A stretch of 64,000 nt of DNA from JAYVFR01 sp043772945 (GCA_043772945.1 JAYVFR010000012.1:1-64000), one strand, 5' to 3'; positions 35,217 to 44,684 are shown, counted from the stretch's first letter. Program-made: numbers and translations. Notes: generated by a model not told the origin, from the letters alone.

Positions 35217-35753
35217 TTAAAAATAATATTCTTTATAAATTGATGTAGTGTTTTTAGCTTGATTACTAGATCCATGATAGTTTGAATCATTTTGTAGCTG
35301 TATAATAAATTCACTAAAGATAAGTTTATCCTCAATAGTTGGAATATTTATCAAATAATTTTTATTATCTGAAATAGAGTATATTTTGAGGTGATTTATT
35401 TCGTAACCCATTTCTAACATGCAATAATACTGAGCCCATAATTGATAAATTTGTCCTTGATATAATTTATGAATTTTCTTTTTACGCTCGATTAAAGTTT
35501 TCGTTTGTATATCAAATATATCTATTTTACCGACCAAGTTAAACTCCTCAGAGTAAATTGATTTATCTATTAAATATTGTTTGGAATTTGTGTATGTTTG
35601 CTTATCTAAGCTTTCATGAGCTATGTTACCCAGAATTTGGGGTTTCTGGTGATAATTAATAATGTCAAAGTCCGCAAGAATATTATGAAAATAAATTGAT
35701 TTAGGATCAAAAATGTAGTCATTGAGCCAAGAAATTGGAATTGCATCGGTCAT
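35217..35753 (-). CDS. cas4: Cas4-family nuclease lacking the Fe-S cluster cysteines
   Basis: 178 residues. The RecB-type core is visible: His46 (GNIAHESLD), GKIDIFD with Asp78, LIERKKK with Glu89 and Lys91, and the QGQIYQLWAQYY helix. Cas4 trims prespacers and reads the PAM. Typical Cas4 carries one N-terminal and three C-terminal cysteines for a 4Fe-4S cluster; here the N-terminal site reads IFDPKSIYF and the end reads NQAKNTTSIYKEYYF, with no Cys at either place. The only cysteine is Cys111, inside a helix. It is the first gene of the adaptation operon, divergent from cas12a. Confidence 0.88.
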   Translation of the reverse strand: MTDAIPISWLNDYIFDPKSIYFHNILADFDIINYHQKPQILGNIAHESLDKQTYTNSKQYLIDKSIYSEEFNLVGKIDIFDIQTKTLIERKKKIHKLYQGQIYQLWAQYYCMLEMGYEINHLKIYSISDNKNYLINIPTIEDKLIFSEFIIQLQNDSNYHGSSNQAKNTTSIYKEYYF

Positions 35754-35867
35754 ATTAAGTAAATTATAAAGATATTATAACTCAAAATTCACTTTTTGTT
35801 TGACATCTATACTTATTTCTTACTTTTTTTATTCATTAAAATTTTCTTGTTTTATTTAATAATTTAT

Positions 35868-38800
35868 ATGTCTAACGAATCAGTTTTTAGCGGTTTTACC
35901 AATCTATACTCACTATCCAAAACCCTCAAATTTGAACTCAAACCAACAGAAATGACCAAGGCTCATCTAAATTTTGACAAAGATAAGCTTAGGGCGGAGC
36001 ATTACAAAAACATCAAGGTACTTTTTGATCAACTTCATCGCCAATTTATAGATCAAGGTTTGCAACTTTATGCAGAATCAAACAGCAATTACAATGAGTT
36101 TTTTAGAGTTTATAAGGAATTTCTGACTGCGAGAAAAAACAACAAAAAAATTGATGGTAAATTCGATACTAATAAAAAAACGCAATTTGAAAATGTTCAA
36201 AAAGAATTTGAAGCTATAAAATTGTTACTTAGAAAAAGAATTGTAGAAAGTTTTAATCTTTGTGGTGAAAATTTTAAATTCGAAATCAATAGTAAATTAA
36301 TAGAGAACGACCCTATAAAATATAAAAAAGATGCCAAAGGTAAAATCTCAAAAGGTTTAAATGACTCTGGGATAGAGGTTTTAACAGAAGCGGGAATATT
36401 AGAAGTGCTAAAGTTACTAGTAAGTGAGGAGGAGTTGACCATCAAAGACAAAACTAAAGAAGAAATAATCAAAGGAATAGAATTTTTTGATGGATTCTTC
36501 ACGTATTTTGGACCATTTAATACAACTCGTGAAAATTTGTACAAAAGTGATGGTACAGCAACTGCTATCGCCACTAGAGTAATAGATGAGAATCTCGTTA
36601 GGTTTTGTGATAATATAATCACTGTTAACACTGAAATCAAGCTCAAAGATGACCATAAAGTGGCTCCCACCACCCTTGACATAGAATACAACAAAAATAT
36701 TTTTAATCTTAATAGTTTTAATGATTTTGTTACTCAAGGTGGAATAAGCTTGTACAATGGAGGGGCAAAAGGTGATCAAAACCTAGGACAGTTTAACACT
36801 AGTTTTAGTAAATATATTCAAGATAATTTTCATCAGAACAAAAAACTCGTTACCAAAAACCTCTATAAAATAATGCTGTCCGAGAAAGTTTCACCTTTTG
36901 TGGAAGAAACCCAAGAGAGTTGTATAGAAATAATGAAAACAGTTGATCAGCTACAAAATGAATATTTAGAGAAAATTCAAGTTAATTACCAGATGATTTG
37001 GGATAATCAAAATAATGAAGATTTTTTATCCAAAGTTTTTATCAAAAAAGAGAATTTGGCTAGTTTCTCCAGCCAGTTTTTTGGAAGTTGGTACATTTTG
37101 GAAAAAGCAATAGCGTTTGTTGGGGCAGGAAATATTAAAATTGAAAAAGGTGATCAAAAAGTCAAACTTGAACCATTTATAACCTTAAGTTCAATCAAAC
37201 TTGCCTTAGAAGCTCTTGCGAGTGGTGTGGATTTTGACATCAAAACCAAAACCAAAAGTAAATCCAAGTCTAAAAAACAAAACCAAAACCTAGACAACTT
37301 ATTTGAAACCAAAACAGTAGAACTGAAAGGTTATGAGGCAGGAGAAATATTCAAAGACAGTTTGATAAGCAAAAACCAAAAATCTAGTAGAGAGCTGTGG
37401 GATATATTTCTACAAGTCTGGCAAAAAGATTTTGAAAAACAGATTGAGGAAAATCAAAAATACAGTAAAGTTGCAAGTGAATATTTGCTGAAACTAGATA
37501 AATATATAGCCCTTGAAGAAACCAAATTTGAATTAGAGGTTGAAGAAAAAGGTGAAAAAAAGATGATTGCACAAACTCAATCTAATCTCGCCAAGCTGTG
37601 GCTTGATTCCTGTATGAATATTTGGCAAGGAATTAAAATGTTTGAAATTACTAAGAAAAATAAAAATAAATACAGTGATTATACAATTGACGAAACTTTC
37701 TATGAGCTAGTGATTCCATTTGTAGATGATTATCAATTGTCTAAATTATATGACAAAATCCGCAACTTTAGTACTAAGAAAGCCTTTAGTACTAATAAGT
37801 TCAAGATTAATTTTGAAAATGCAAGTCTATTAGCTGGTTGGGATCTGAATAAGGAAGCTGACAATACTTCAGTAATTATAAAGAATGGTAATAACTATGA
37901 ATTGATCATAATAGATAAAAAGTCTAATAAGTTCTTTAACAAAGACAAAAATCCAGAACTTTATCAAGGCGGAGACATATTAAAAATGGAATATAAATTA
38001 TTGACTGAAGTTTCAAAGTCAATCCCCAAATGTAGCACACAAATAAAAGATGTCATAAGTCATTTCAAAAATTCAGACAATAACTTTACGTTATTTAAAA
38101 AAGATAAGTTTTCAAAAGAATTAATTATCACTAAAGAAGAATTTGAACTAAATAACAAGATATATCAAAAATCTAATATCGGAATTTCATACATTAGAGA
38201 TAAAGATGGTGATGTAGATGAAAAGCAATTTGTAAAAGTATTCCAAAAGGGTTTTGTAGATGCTGGTGGAAATATTGATTTATACAAAACAGGACTTATC
38301 AAATGGATAAATTTTTGTAAAAGATTCCTTGATAGCTATACAAGTTGCAATTATTTTGATTTTTCAAATTTAAAAGATGCTAAGGAGTACAATTCTTTGG
38401 ATGAGTTTTATAAAGATGTAGATCTAAAATGCTATAAACTCAAGTGGGTAAGTGTGAACTCTGAAGTTATCAACAAAGCTGAAATAGAAGGCAAAATATT
38501 CCGCTTTCAAATTAAAAACAAAGATTGGAATCCAGAGTCAAAAGGCAAAAAAAACCTACAAACAATATTTTGGAATGAATTATTTAGTCCTGAAAACCTA
38601 TCTAATCCCTGTTATAAGCTGAATGGAAAAGCCGAAATATTTCAACGACCAAAAACAGAATTATTAAAAAAAGAAAGAATAGTTACCAAGAAGAATAAAA
38701 TCTTATTACATGGGGGTGCCATTAATAAAAAAAGATTTACAGAAAATAAAACATTTTTACACATTCCGATTACCATTAATTTTGGAGCCAAAGAGATTAC

Positions 38801-39998
38801 CAAATTTAATGATTATTTGACTGAAAATCTTGATCCTAAAAAACTAAACTATCTCGGAATAGACCGTGGAGAAAATCATTTATTATATTATTGTATAGTT
38901 AATACAAATGGAGAAATTGTTGTTAAAGATGGAAAGTCTTCGATGGGGAGTTTGAATTCTATTGATGGAAGTCCAGATTATGAGATTTTACTTAACGAGA
39001 GAGCTGACAAGAAAAAAAATGCCCCAGACAAATGGGCAGCAATTGGTAATATCAAAGAACTAAAAGCAGGCTATCTCTCATTAGCAGTCGGTAAAATAAT
39101 TCGCTTAGCCATTGAAAATAACGCTTTGATAGTATTAGAAAACCTTAACTACGGTTTCAAAAAATCTCGGACAATTAAGTTTGAAAAATCTGTTTATCAA
39201 AAATTTGAAGTAGCACTAGCAACTAAACTCCAGCATGTAGTTCTCAAGGAAAGAAAGTCAACTGAACTGGGTGGAGCATTGTTAGGGTTGCAACTTTGTC
39301 CAAAATTAGAAAAAATAGATCAGCTTGAAGGAAAAGAATGGGGAATTATCAAATATGTTGAAGCTAGTTACACCTCTAGAATCGATCCGCTTACAGGTTG
39401 GCACAAGACTAAGTATTTCAAAACAGTTGAGGAAATTAAAAAAACTTTTAATCCAGATGAAAATAATTATATCAAAATTGGATGGGATACAATTACAAAA
39501 TGCTATACTTTTGATGACGGTTATGGTAAAGGACTAATCTACGCTCGTAAAGATTTAGTGCGAAATTATTATGATCCAAAAGAAAAAGACTTTGCACTCC
39601 GAACTAAGATTATTACTGGTCAAGAAATTCATGATAAATTAGATGAAATATTAGGAAAATTCAAAAATAATGGTGAGTTTAATCAAGTTGAGATGTGGGC
39701 TAATCTAAACGATGGTCAATGGAAAAGCTTGGCTTATCGTTTTGATCTGATTTGCAATATTCGTGTAAAACAAAAGAGTGAAGACCGAGAAAAAATTGAT
39801 AGAATCCAAAGTCCAGTTTTATGCACCCCAAATAATTGTATTTTTCCAAACTCTAAAAAAGATTTTAACCCAGTTTTCTTTGATACAGAGAACATTGAAG
39901 AATTACAACAACAACTAAACCTTATTTTACCGAGAGATGGAGATGCTAACGGAGCCTACAACATAGCCAAACGTGACTTGGAACTTGTAACCGAATAA
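35868..39998 (+). CDS. cas12a: CRISPR-associated endonuclease Cas12a (Cpf1)
   Basis: 1376 residues from the ATG at 35868 (MSNESVFSGFTNLYSLSKTL), the family's normal start; the upstream extension is hydrophobic and unlike Cas12a. RNA-guided nuclease that processes its own crRNA and cuts DNA next to a T-rich PAM. WED/PI landmark KFKINFENASLLAGWDLNKE has Ala656 where AsCas12a has Ser542, with the PAM-contacting Lys (Lys662) kept. RuvC: Asp999 (LGIDRGENH), Glu1091 (VLENLNYGFKKSR), Asp1359 (DGDANGAYNIA). Nuc Arg1299 lies in NIRVKQK, where most homologues have R-N-S/T. The tail after Asp1359 is 17 residues, about 30 shorter than FnCas12a. A Lys-rich insertion lies near 455-475. Candidate -35 TTGACA at 35800. 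Confidence 0.97.
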   Translation: MSNESVFSGFTNLYSLSKTLKFELKPTEMTKAHLNFDKDKLRAEHYKNIKVLFDQLHRQFIDQGLQLYAESNSNYNEFFRVYKEFLTARKNNKKIDGKFDTNKKTQFENVQKEFEAIKLLLRKRIVESFNLCGENFKFEINSKLIENDPIKYKKDAKGKISKGLNDSGIEVLTEAGILEVLKLLVSEEELTIKDKTKEEIIKGIEFFDGFFTYFGPFNTTRENLYKSDGTATAIATRVIDENLVRFCDNIITVNTEIKLKDDHKVAPTTLDIEYNKNIFNLNSFNDFVTQGGISLYNGGAKGDQNLGQFNTSFSKYIQDNFHQNKKLVTKNLYKIMLSEKVSPFVEETQESCIEIMKTVDQLQNEYLEKIQVNYQMIWDNQNNEDFLSKVFIKKENLASFSSQFFGSWYILEKAIAFVGAGNIKIEKGDQKVKLEPFITLSSIKLALEALASGVDFDIKTKTKSKSKSKKQNQNLDNLFETKTVELKGYEAGEIFKDSLISKNQKSSRELWDIFLQVWQKDFEKQIEENQKYSKVASEYLLKLDKYIALEETKFELEVEEKGEKKMIAQTQSNLAKLWLDSCMNIWQGIKMFEITKKNKNKYSDYTIDETFYELVIPFVDDYQLSKLYDKIRNFSTKKAFSTNKFKINFENASLLAGWDLNKEADNTSVIIKNGNNYELIIIDKKSNKFFNKDKNPELYQGGDILKMEYKLLTEVSKSIPKCSTQIKDVISHFKNSDNNFTLFKKDKFSKELIITKEEFELNNKIYQKSNIGISYIRDKDGDVDEKQFVKVFQKGFVDAGGNIDLYKTGLIKWINFCKRFLDSYTSCNYFDFSNLKDAKEYNSLDEFYKDVDLKCYKLKWVSVNSEVINKAEIEGKIFRFQIKNKDWNPESKGKKNLQTIFWNELFSPENLSNPCYKLNGKAEIFQRPKTELLKKERIVTKKNKILLHGGAINKKRFTENKTFLHIPITINFGAKEITKFNDYLTENLDPKKLNYLGIDRGENHLLYYCIVNTNGEIVVKDGKSSMGSLNSIDGSPDYEILLNERADKKKNAPDKWAAIGNIKELKAGYLSLAVGKIIRLAIENNALIVLENLNYGFKKSRTIKFEKSVYQKFEVALATKLQHVVLKERKSTELGGALLGLQLCPKLEKIDQLEGKEWGIIKYVEASYTSRIDPLTGWHKTKYFKTVEEIKKTFNPDENNYIKIGWDTITKCYTFDDGYGKGLIYARKDLVRNYYDPKEKDFALRTKIITGQEIHDKLDEILGKFKNNGEFNQVEMWANLNDGQWKSLAYRFDLICNIRVKQKSEDREKIDRIQSPVLCTPNNCIFPNSKKDFNPVFFDTENIEELQQQLNLILPRDGDANGAYNIAKRDLELVTE

Positions 39999-40054
39999 GT
40001 TTATTGCAAACATCTTCCTAGACAAATTATAATTAATCAATTGACTTTAAGTTA

Positions 40055-41530
40055 ATGTCTGAGTCTGTTCGCAACGTTTTAGTTATTTTTGTTTTATTTT
40101 TAGCCTATTCAATTTTTTCAAACCCTCAAATGTACATCAGTTTGAGCCGAAAACGCTTTATTTCCTATAAATTCTTTAACCTTAGATTAAGAAATTTTAG
40201 CTACGAAAAACCCCGACATTTGAATAAAGTTTTCATTTTAATACCAATATTAAGAGAAGTATTTCAAATTACTTTTCGGTCACAAAACATTCGCAAATTT
40301 CTAAAATCACTAACCAATAACAACAGTCTTCAATATGAATCAATCTACACCAGAATTGTTAAACAAAGATTTAATCCCAAATACCCATATTTAACTAGTG
40401 GCGATCATTTCTCATCTTTTTACCCTAGGAATTTAGGTTTGTTTTATAGTCAGGCTCTAATTCCTGAAAATACGCTAAATTTATTAGACTACCAAAATCG
40501 CTTAACAACTTATCTAAATTCTCTGCACTTTTGTTTAGAATTCTTTGAAAATCAAAAAATAACTACAACTATTGTCCCAATTTTTCGCTCTATTTTTTAC
40601 TCAGCTAATATATACAGAGAACCAAGTGATAGTTTATTAAGCATCATGCTAAGCCTTGATAGACTCATCAACCCCAGAGGCTACAATTATCAAACACCAG
40701 ATGTTCAATATCAATCGTCTCAAGATCAAGCAAGTAAATTTGGATTAGAATTATTAGAGGAATATAAATTAGATTTATACGCCAAAATCTTAGATTTGTT
40801 AGCTAAAATTAACTTAAATGAAAGCTTATTTGATAAAAAATACTCATTTTCTGGGATTCGTGATGGAATAATACGATATCAGTGTTTTTATGATAATATA
40901 TGCCTTTGGAAAACTCTAAAACTAGCTATAAAATTAGAAATTATTTCAACCAACGAATTAGAAGAGTTTGAAACACTCTCATCAATTAGTAAAAATATAA
41001 GGAAGAAATTTATCAATCTAATAATTTATGACACAGATAAAAAAGATTTGTCTGCTGATTTTTTAATCGCTTACTCAGTAGGATTCTTAAAAACTGGTAA
41101 TCAGGATGAAGCTAAAATTTTATTAGCCACAATTAAAGAATTTGATAAAAATAAACTAATTCACCCTTTGGGAATTCAATACTCAAATATAAACTCCCCG
41201 CAAACCCAGTGGCTTGTTAAATTAATCTGCCCAAGCTACATGGGTAAAAGTATTTGGAGTCATTGGTCGGTTGAACTAGGAATGCTCTGTTTAGATTTAG
41301 TTCGTGATAAAAATACTAATCAAATTAGCAATGATGATATAAATTACCTATTAGAAATAGTTAAAAATATCACTAAAAATACAGACAAAAAAATTCTCCA
41401 GTATCAAGGCTATCCAGAACTTTATAATTCACAAGGTAAAATTTTTAGTAATTTGTTTTATTCTAGTATTCTACAAACAGGTTGGATTGTAAATTACAAC
41501 TGGCTTAAAATTAATCTCAAAAAGCTTTGA
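40055..41530 (+). CDS. Membrane-anchored protein, possibly an alpha/alpha-barrel glycosidase-like enzyme
   Basis: 491 residues with one N-terminal helix (about 7-24) and a long helical domain. Features such as SGDHFSSFYPRNLGLFY (about 116-132), FSGIRDGIIRYQCFYDN (about 266-282) and GYPELYNSQGK near the end recall six-hairpin glycosidases (glucoamylase or debranching type), but I cannot confirm it. It ends in TGA, one of two such stops. It follows cas12a by 56 bp on the same strand; no CRISPR link is evident. Confidence 0.5.
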   Translation: MSESVRNVLVIFVLFLAYSIFSNPQMYISLSRKRFISYKFFNLRLRNFSYEKPRHLNKVFILIPILREVFQITFRSQNIRKFLKSLTNNNSLQYESIYTRIVKQRFNPKYPYLTSGDHFSSFYPRNLGLFYSQALIPENTLNLLDYQNRLTTYLNSLHFCLEFFENQKITTTIVPIFRSIFYSANIYREPSDSLLSIMLSLDRLINPRGYNYQTPDVQYQSSQDQASKFGLELLEEYKLDLYAKILDLLAKINLNESLFDKKYSFSGIRDGIIRYQCFYDNICLWKTLKLAIKLEIISTNELEEFETLSSISKNIRKKFINLIIYDTDKKDLSADFLIAYSVGFLKTGNQDEAKILLATIKEFDKNKLIHPLGIQYSNINSPQTQWLVKLICPSYMGKSIWSHWSVELGMLCLDLVRDKNTNQISNDDINYLLEIVKNITKNTDKKILQYQGYPELYNSQGKIFSNLFYSSILQTGWIVNYNWLKINLKKL

Positions 41531-41579
41531 TCGTATTTCCTTGACAAAGAGTTGTTTTTAAATTGAATTGTTATCACTC

Positions 41580-41665
41580 GCTCGGGTGGTGGAATGGTAG
41601 ACACGAGGGACTTAAAATCCCTTTTTAGCAATGAAGTGTGGGTTCAAGTCCCATCCCGAGCACCA
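41580..41665 (+). tRNA. tRNA-Leu (TAA)
   Basis: An 86-nt class-II tRNA: acceptor GCTCGGG/CCCGAGC, anticodon stem AGGGA/TCCCT with loop CTTAAAA (anticodon TAA), a long variable arm, and an encoded ACCA. Confidence 0.96.
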
Positions 41666-41717
41666 GAAGTTTGACAAAAAATTAGATTAATTCTATTACT
41701 TTGTAAGTAAGAAATAC

Positions 41718-41791
41718 GGGCTCTTAGTTTAGCGGTAAAATATCTCCCTTGCACGGAGGAGTGGAGGGTTCAATTCCCTCAGAGTCCACCA
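41718..41791 (+). tRNA. tRNA-Ala (TGC)
   Basis: A 74-nt cloverleaf with acceptor GGGCTCT/AGAGTCC, including the G3-U70 pair that defines alanine identity, anticodon loop CTTGCAC (anticodon TGC), T loop TTCAATT, and an encoded CCA. It is 52 bp after tRNA-Leu. Confidence 0.96.
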
Positions 41792-41842
41792 AAAGTTGTC
41801 CTTAAAAATATTTCTTTTTAAAAAATCCTAGAGTCCACCAAA
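41781..41842 (+). repeat. Short direct repeat of the tRNA-Ala 3' end
   Basis: The 13 bases AGAGTCCACCAAA at the tRNA 3' end (41781-41793) recur at 41830-41842. This is how integrases that target tRNA genes leave attL/attR, but only 36 bp lie between, so it would be the scar of a lost element or chance duplication. Confidence 0.35.
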
Positions 41843-41921
41843 TAAATTCAGCAATGGTTTTTATTAAACAAAAATCGTACTAAAAATTAAATTAAAACAT
41901 TAAAAACAAAAAAGCTCTAGA

Positions 41922-42224
41922 CTATTTCTTTGGATTATTTATTTCGTCTAATTGACCAATTTTTTTCAAACCCTGGCTATCAACTTTAATATAGTCAGAA
42001 TTTTGCATGCGTTTCTGACTTTCTTGTTTAATTAGACTCAGAGTTTTATTTTTTAAGCTCTCTTCCTGTATTTGCTCTTTTTTGATGTCTTTTTCAAGAT
42101 TATTGAGATCTTGTTTGATAGATTGACTTTGGCTTATGTAGTTAATAATTAACAAAAAATTAGTTAACATAATAATTAAAACACAAACCAAACGAAAACC
42201 GTGAGCTTTAGACCAATTCGTCAT
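41922..42224 (-). CDS. Small single-pass coiled-coil protein, FtsL/FtsB-like layout
   Basis: 100 residues: a short cytoplasmic start, one transmembrane helix (about 10-30) and a coiled coil (about 32-75, IKQDLNNLEKDIKKEQIQEE). This is the layout of FtsL/FtsB/DivIC septum proteins, but no diagnostic residues are present. It overlaps the end of the superoxide dismutase gene by 17 bp and so is co-translated with it. Confidence 0.45.
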   Translation of the reverse strand: MTNWSKAHGFRLVCVLIIMLTNFLLIINYISQSQSIKQDLNNLEKDIKKEQIQEESLKNKTLSLIKQESQKRMQNSDYIKVDSQGLKKIGQLDEINNPKK

Positions 42225-42825
42225 ACTTTTGGCCTACTTTCTTCCAATTAATTATCTCAAAGAAATTAGCGATATAATCAGCTCTTTTATTCTGATAATT
42301 TAAGTAATAAGCATGTTCCCATACATCCATTGTCATCAGTGGTTTGACGTCTAAATTTTTTGTTAAAGGAGATTCAGCATTTCCAGTTTTAACAATACTT
42401 AACTCACCAACTGAATCAACACATAACCAAACCCAACCAGATCCGAATTGAGTTAAACCAGCCTCAGTCCAAAGTTTTTGAAAGGCTTCGTAACTGCCAA
42501 ATTTGTCGAGGGCTTTATTAAAATTCTCACTTTCACTTAATTCAACTTTATTCTTTGGAGCAATCATTTCCCAATATAAGTTATGATTGTAAACTTGACC
42601 TCCATTATTCATAACAGCAACTCGAATTTCAGCTGGAACTTTATCTAGATTCTGTAACAACTCCTCCAAATTCATACAGCTTAACTCAGGATAACTAGTA
42701 AGTAATTCATTTAGTTTATTTAAATAAGTTGCGTGATGTTTGGAATAGTGAATTTCGACAGTTTTAGCGTCAATTACTGGCTCTAATTGATTGTATTCAA
42801 AATTTAATTTAGGTAATATATACAT
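42208..42825 (-). CDS. sodA: Superoxide dismutase, Fe/Mn family
   Basis: 205 residues. Converts superoxide to oxygen and hydrogen peroxide. Metal ligands: His26 (EIHYSKHHATYL), His81 (YNHNLYW), Asp167 and His171 (TMDVWEHAYYLNYQN). FGSGWVWL is the usual active-site strand. The choice between Fe and Mn cannot be made from these motifs. Its presence means exposure to oxygen, unlike strictly anaerobic relatives in the CPR. Confidence 0.93.
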   Translation of the reverse strand: MYILPKLNFEYNQLEPVIDAKTVEIHYSKHHATYLNKLNELLTSYPELSCMNLEELLQNLDKVPAEIRVAVMNNGGQVYNHNLYWEMIAPKNKVELSESENFNKALDKFGSYEAFQKLWTEAGLTQFGSGWVWLCVDSVGELSIVKTGNAESPLTKNLDVKPLMTMDVWEHAYYLNYQNKRADYIANFFEIINWKKVGQKYDELV

Positions 42826-42864
42826 ATTCGATTACAATAATCTCATCTATAAATCTAGTCAAGC

Positions 42865-43485
42865 CTAGCCCATTCCATTTCCGTATGTTTGTAAATCAAT
42901 CAAGGCTGAATCAAGAATTTGCTTACTGATCTTGGCGTATTCCAAAAGAATTTTAAGAGTGTAATCTACTCTTTGCTTAATGTAATAATCTGTTTTGTTC
43001 TCTAAGTTTAGAATATGGTCATTCAAAATTGACTCACACTCACGAATAATTAGTTGATCAGGAATATAATTAACAAAGGTATTTTTGTAGCTGCTGGATC
43101 GCAAATCACTAATAACGAAAGCGCCTCCTCGTGCAGACGAAACCCCAACCAAAAGAGCAGATTTATGAGCTAAAGGTTTAGCTTTAGAAGAACAATACAA
43201 AAAGAAATTTTTGAGAACTGGAGTTGCCATCCCACCGTACTCAGGAGAAACAAAAATAAAACCATCTGATTCAGTAAGCTTTTTTTCAATAGAGTTCCAC
43301 ATTTCTAATATTTGAGAATTTTTTAAAGCTTCAAAATTAAAAAAGGGTAAATTGAAAGCCTGCAAATCAATCACATTAGTAACAATTTCAGAATTAATTT
43401 GTTTAAGGTTTTGATCCAGATAATTTGCAATTTTAAGAGACTGAGATAGCGGTCTATGACTTGCGGTAATAATTGAGATTTGCAT
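42865..43485 (-). CDS. NADPH-dependent FMN reductase-like flavodoxin-fold protein
   Basis: 206 residues. The start ISIITASHRPLSQSLKIANY is the phosphate-binding loop of the FMN_red family (PF03358), followed by DGFIFVSPEYGGMATPVLKN (P-E-Y-x-G) and SALLVGVSSARGGAFVISDL. It reduces FMN or quinones with NAD(P)H. It lies 39 bp upstream of superoxide dismutase on the same strand, suggesting an oxidative-stress unit. Confidence 0.85.
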   Translation of the reverse strand: MQISIITASHRPLSQSLKIANYLDQNLKQINSEIVTNVIDLQAFNLPFFNFEALKNSQILEMWNSIEKKLTESDGFIFVSPEYGGMATPVLKNFFLYCSSKAKPLAHKSALLVGVSSARGGAFVISDLRSSSYKNTFVNYIPDQLIIRECESILNDHILNLENKTDYYIKQRVDYTLKILLEYAKISKQILDSALIDLQTYGNGMG

Positions 43486-43616
43486 ACAAGCTCAAAGAAA
43501 ACAAACTTTACTAAAAAAAGCAAATACGAAAAAAACCCCAAACAATAAATGCTCAGGGTAAAAACTTCGTGTTTAAATCTCACAACCTATACGGATAAAA
43601 TATCCTACACCCACCT

Positions 43617-44684
43617 CTAGGCTGTCAAGACTCTTGCTTTTTGGATCATTAATTCAGCTAAACGGTTAGAATAACCCCACTCATTATCATACCAGAGAGT
43701 AATTTCGGCTTTATTACCAAGAACTTTAGTCAAACTAGAATCAACTAAGCAAGAGTGTGAATTACCAATTACATCTCCTGACACATATTCATCTTCTCCA
43801 TACTCAAGCACGTCTTTCATCGTACTATTTGCAATTTTTTTTAAAGCATTATTCACCTCTTCTACACTAATAGGACGACCAAAATCAGCAACTACATAAA
43901 CCATAGAGCCTGTTACAACAGGAACCCTCAATGCACTTAGACTTACCTTACCTTTCAAATTAGGTAATACTAATTCTACTGCTTTGGCAGCTCCAGTTTT
44001 TGAAGGAATACCATTAACCGCAGCGGCTCGTCCATCTCTCCACTCTTTCTGACTTGGACCGTCTTGTAATAATTGAGTAGCAGTATAAGCGTGAATTGTA
44101 ATAGCATTGGCTTGAACTAAATTTAATTCATCAGCCAAAACTTTCAAAGCTGGAGCGATACAATTAGTAGTACAAGAAGCGTTTGAAATAATTTGCTCAT
44201 TTTTAAACCTATCGTTTGCAATGTAACTTGAAGCTTCTAATTCAGTTTGATTAATAGTTGGGATATTCACACCTTGAACAACTGTTAAAATATCAGCATC
44301 TTTAGCAGGGGCTGATAATAACACAGCTTTCGCACCGCCTTTCAAATGAAGTGAAGCAAGCTCCCGTGTTAAAAACCTTCCTGTACACTCAAGCACTACA
44401 TCTACACCTAATTGACCCCATGGTAATAAACTTGGATCCTTTTCAGCCAATACCTTGATTCTATCACCATTAATCAATAAATCAGTCCCTTCCACTGTAA
44501 CTTCCCCTTGAAACTGCCGATAAGTTGAGTCGTATTTAAACAAATAAGCCAGATTAGAAGCGTCAGTTAGATCGTTTACTGCTACGATATCAACCTGATC
44601 AGCAAATTTAGCAAGTAATATGCGAGTTGTAAGGCGACCAATGCGACCGAAACCATTAATGCCTAGACGAATTTTTGATGACAT
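43617..44684 (-). CDS. gapA: Glyceraldehyde-3-phosphate dehydrogenase
   Basis: 355 residues. The N-terminal Rossmann signature INGFGRIGRL, catalytic Cys171 in SNASCTTNCIAP, His198 in TIHAYTATQ and the C-terminal NEWGYSNRL are all present. It oxidises glyceraldehyde-3-phosphate in lower glycolysis. With the short pyruvate kinase it indicates substrate-level ATP formation. No pgk or tpi is next to it. No SD site precedes the ATG. Confidence 0.96.
   Translation of the reverse strand: MSSKIRLGINGFGRIGRLTTRILLAKFADQVDIVAVNDLTDASNLAYLFKYDSTYRQFQGEVTVEGTDLLINGDRIKVLAEKDPSLLPWGQLGVDVVLECTGRFLTRELASLHLKGGAKAVLLSAPAKDADILTVVQGVNIPTINQTELEASSYIANDRFKNEQIISNASCTTNCIAPALKVLADELNLVQANAITIHAYTATQLLQDGPSQKEWRDGRAAAVNGIPSKTGAAKAVELVLPNLKGKVSLSALRVPVVTGSMVYVVADFGRPISVEEVNNALKKIANSTMKDVLEYGEDEYVSGDVIGNSHSCLVDSSLTKVLGNKAEITLWYDNEWGYSNRLAELMIQKARVLTA

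Noticed and set aside
35796..35867. Longer start of Cas12a, 24 residues upstream
   Set aside because: The extra residues are hydrophobic and unlike any Cas12a; MSNESVFSGFTNLYSLSKTL is the family's normal beginning.
36197..37572. Minus-strand frames opposite cas12a, considered as anti-CRISPR or small genes
   Set aside because: No start signals, no family resemblance, and they lie fully within conserved cas12a sequence.
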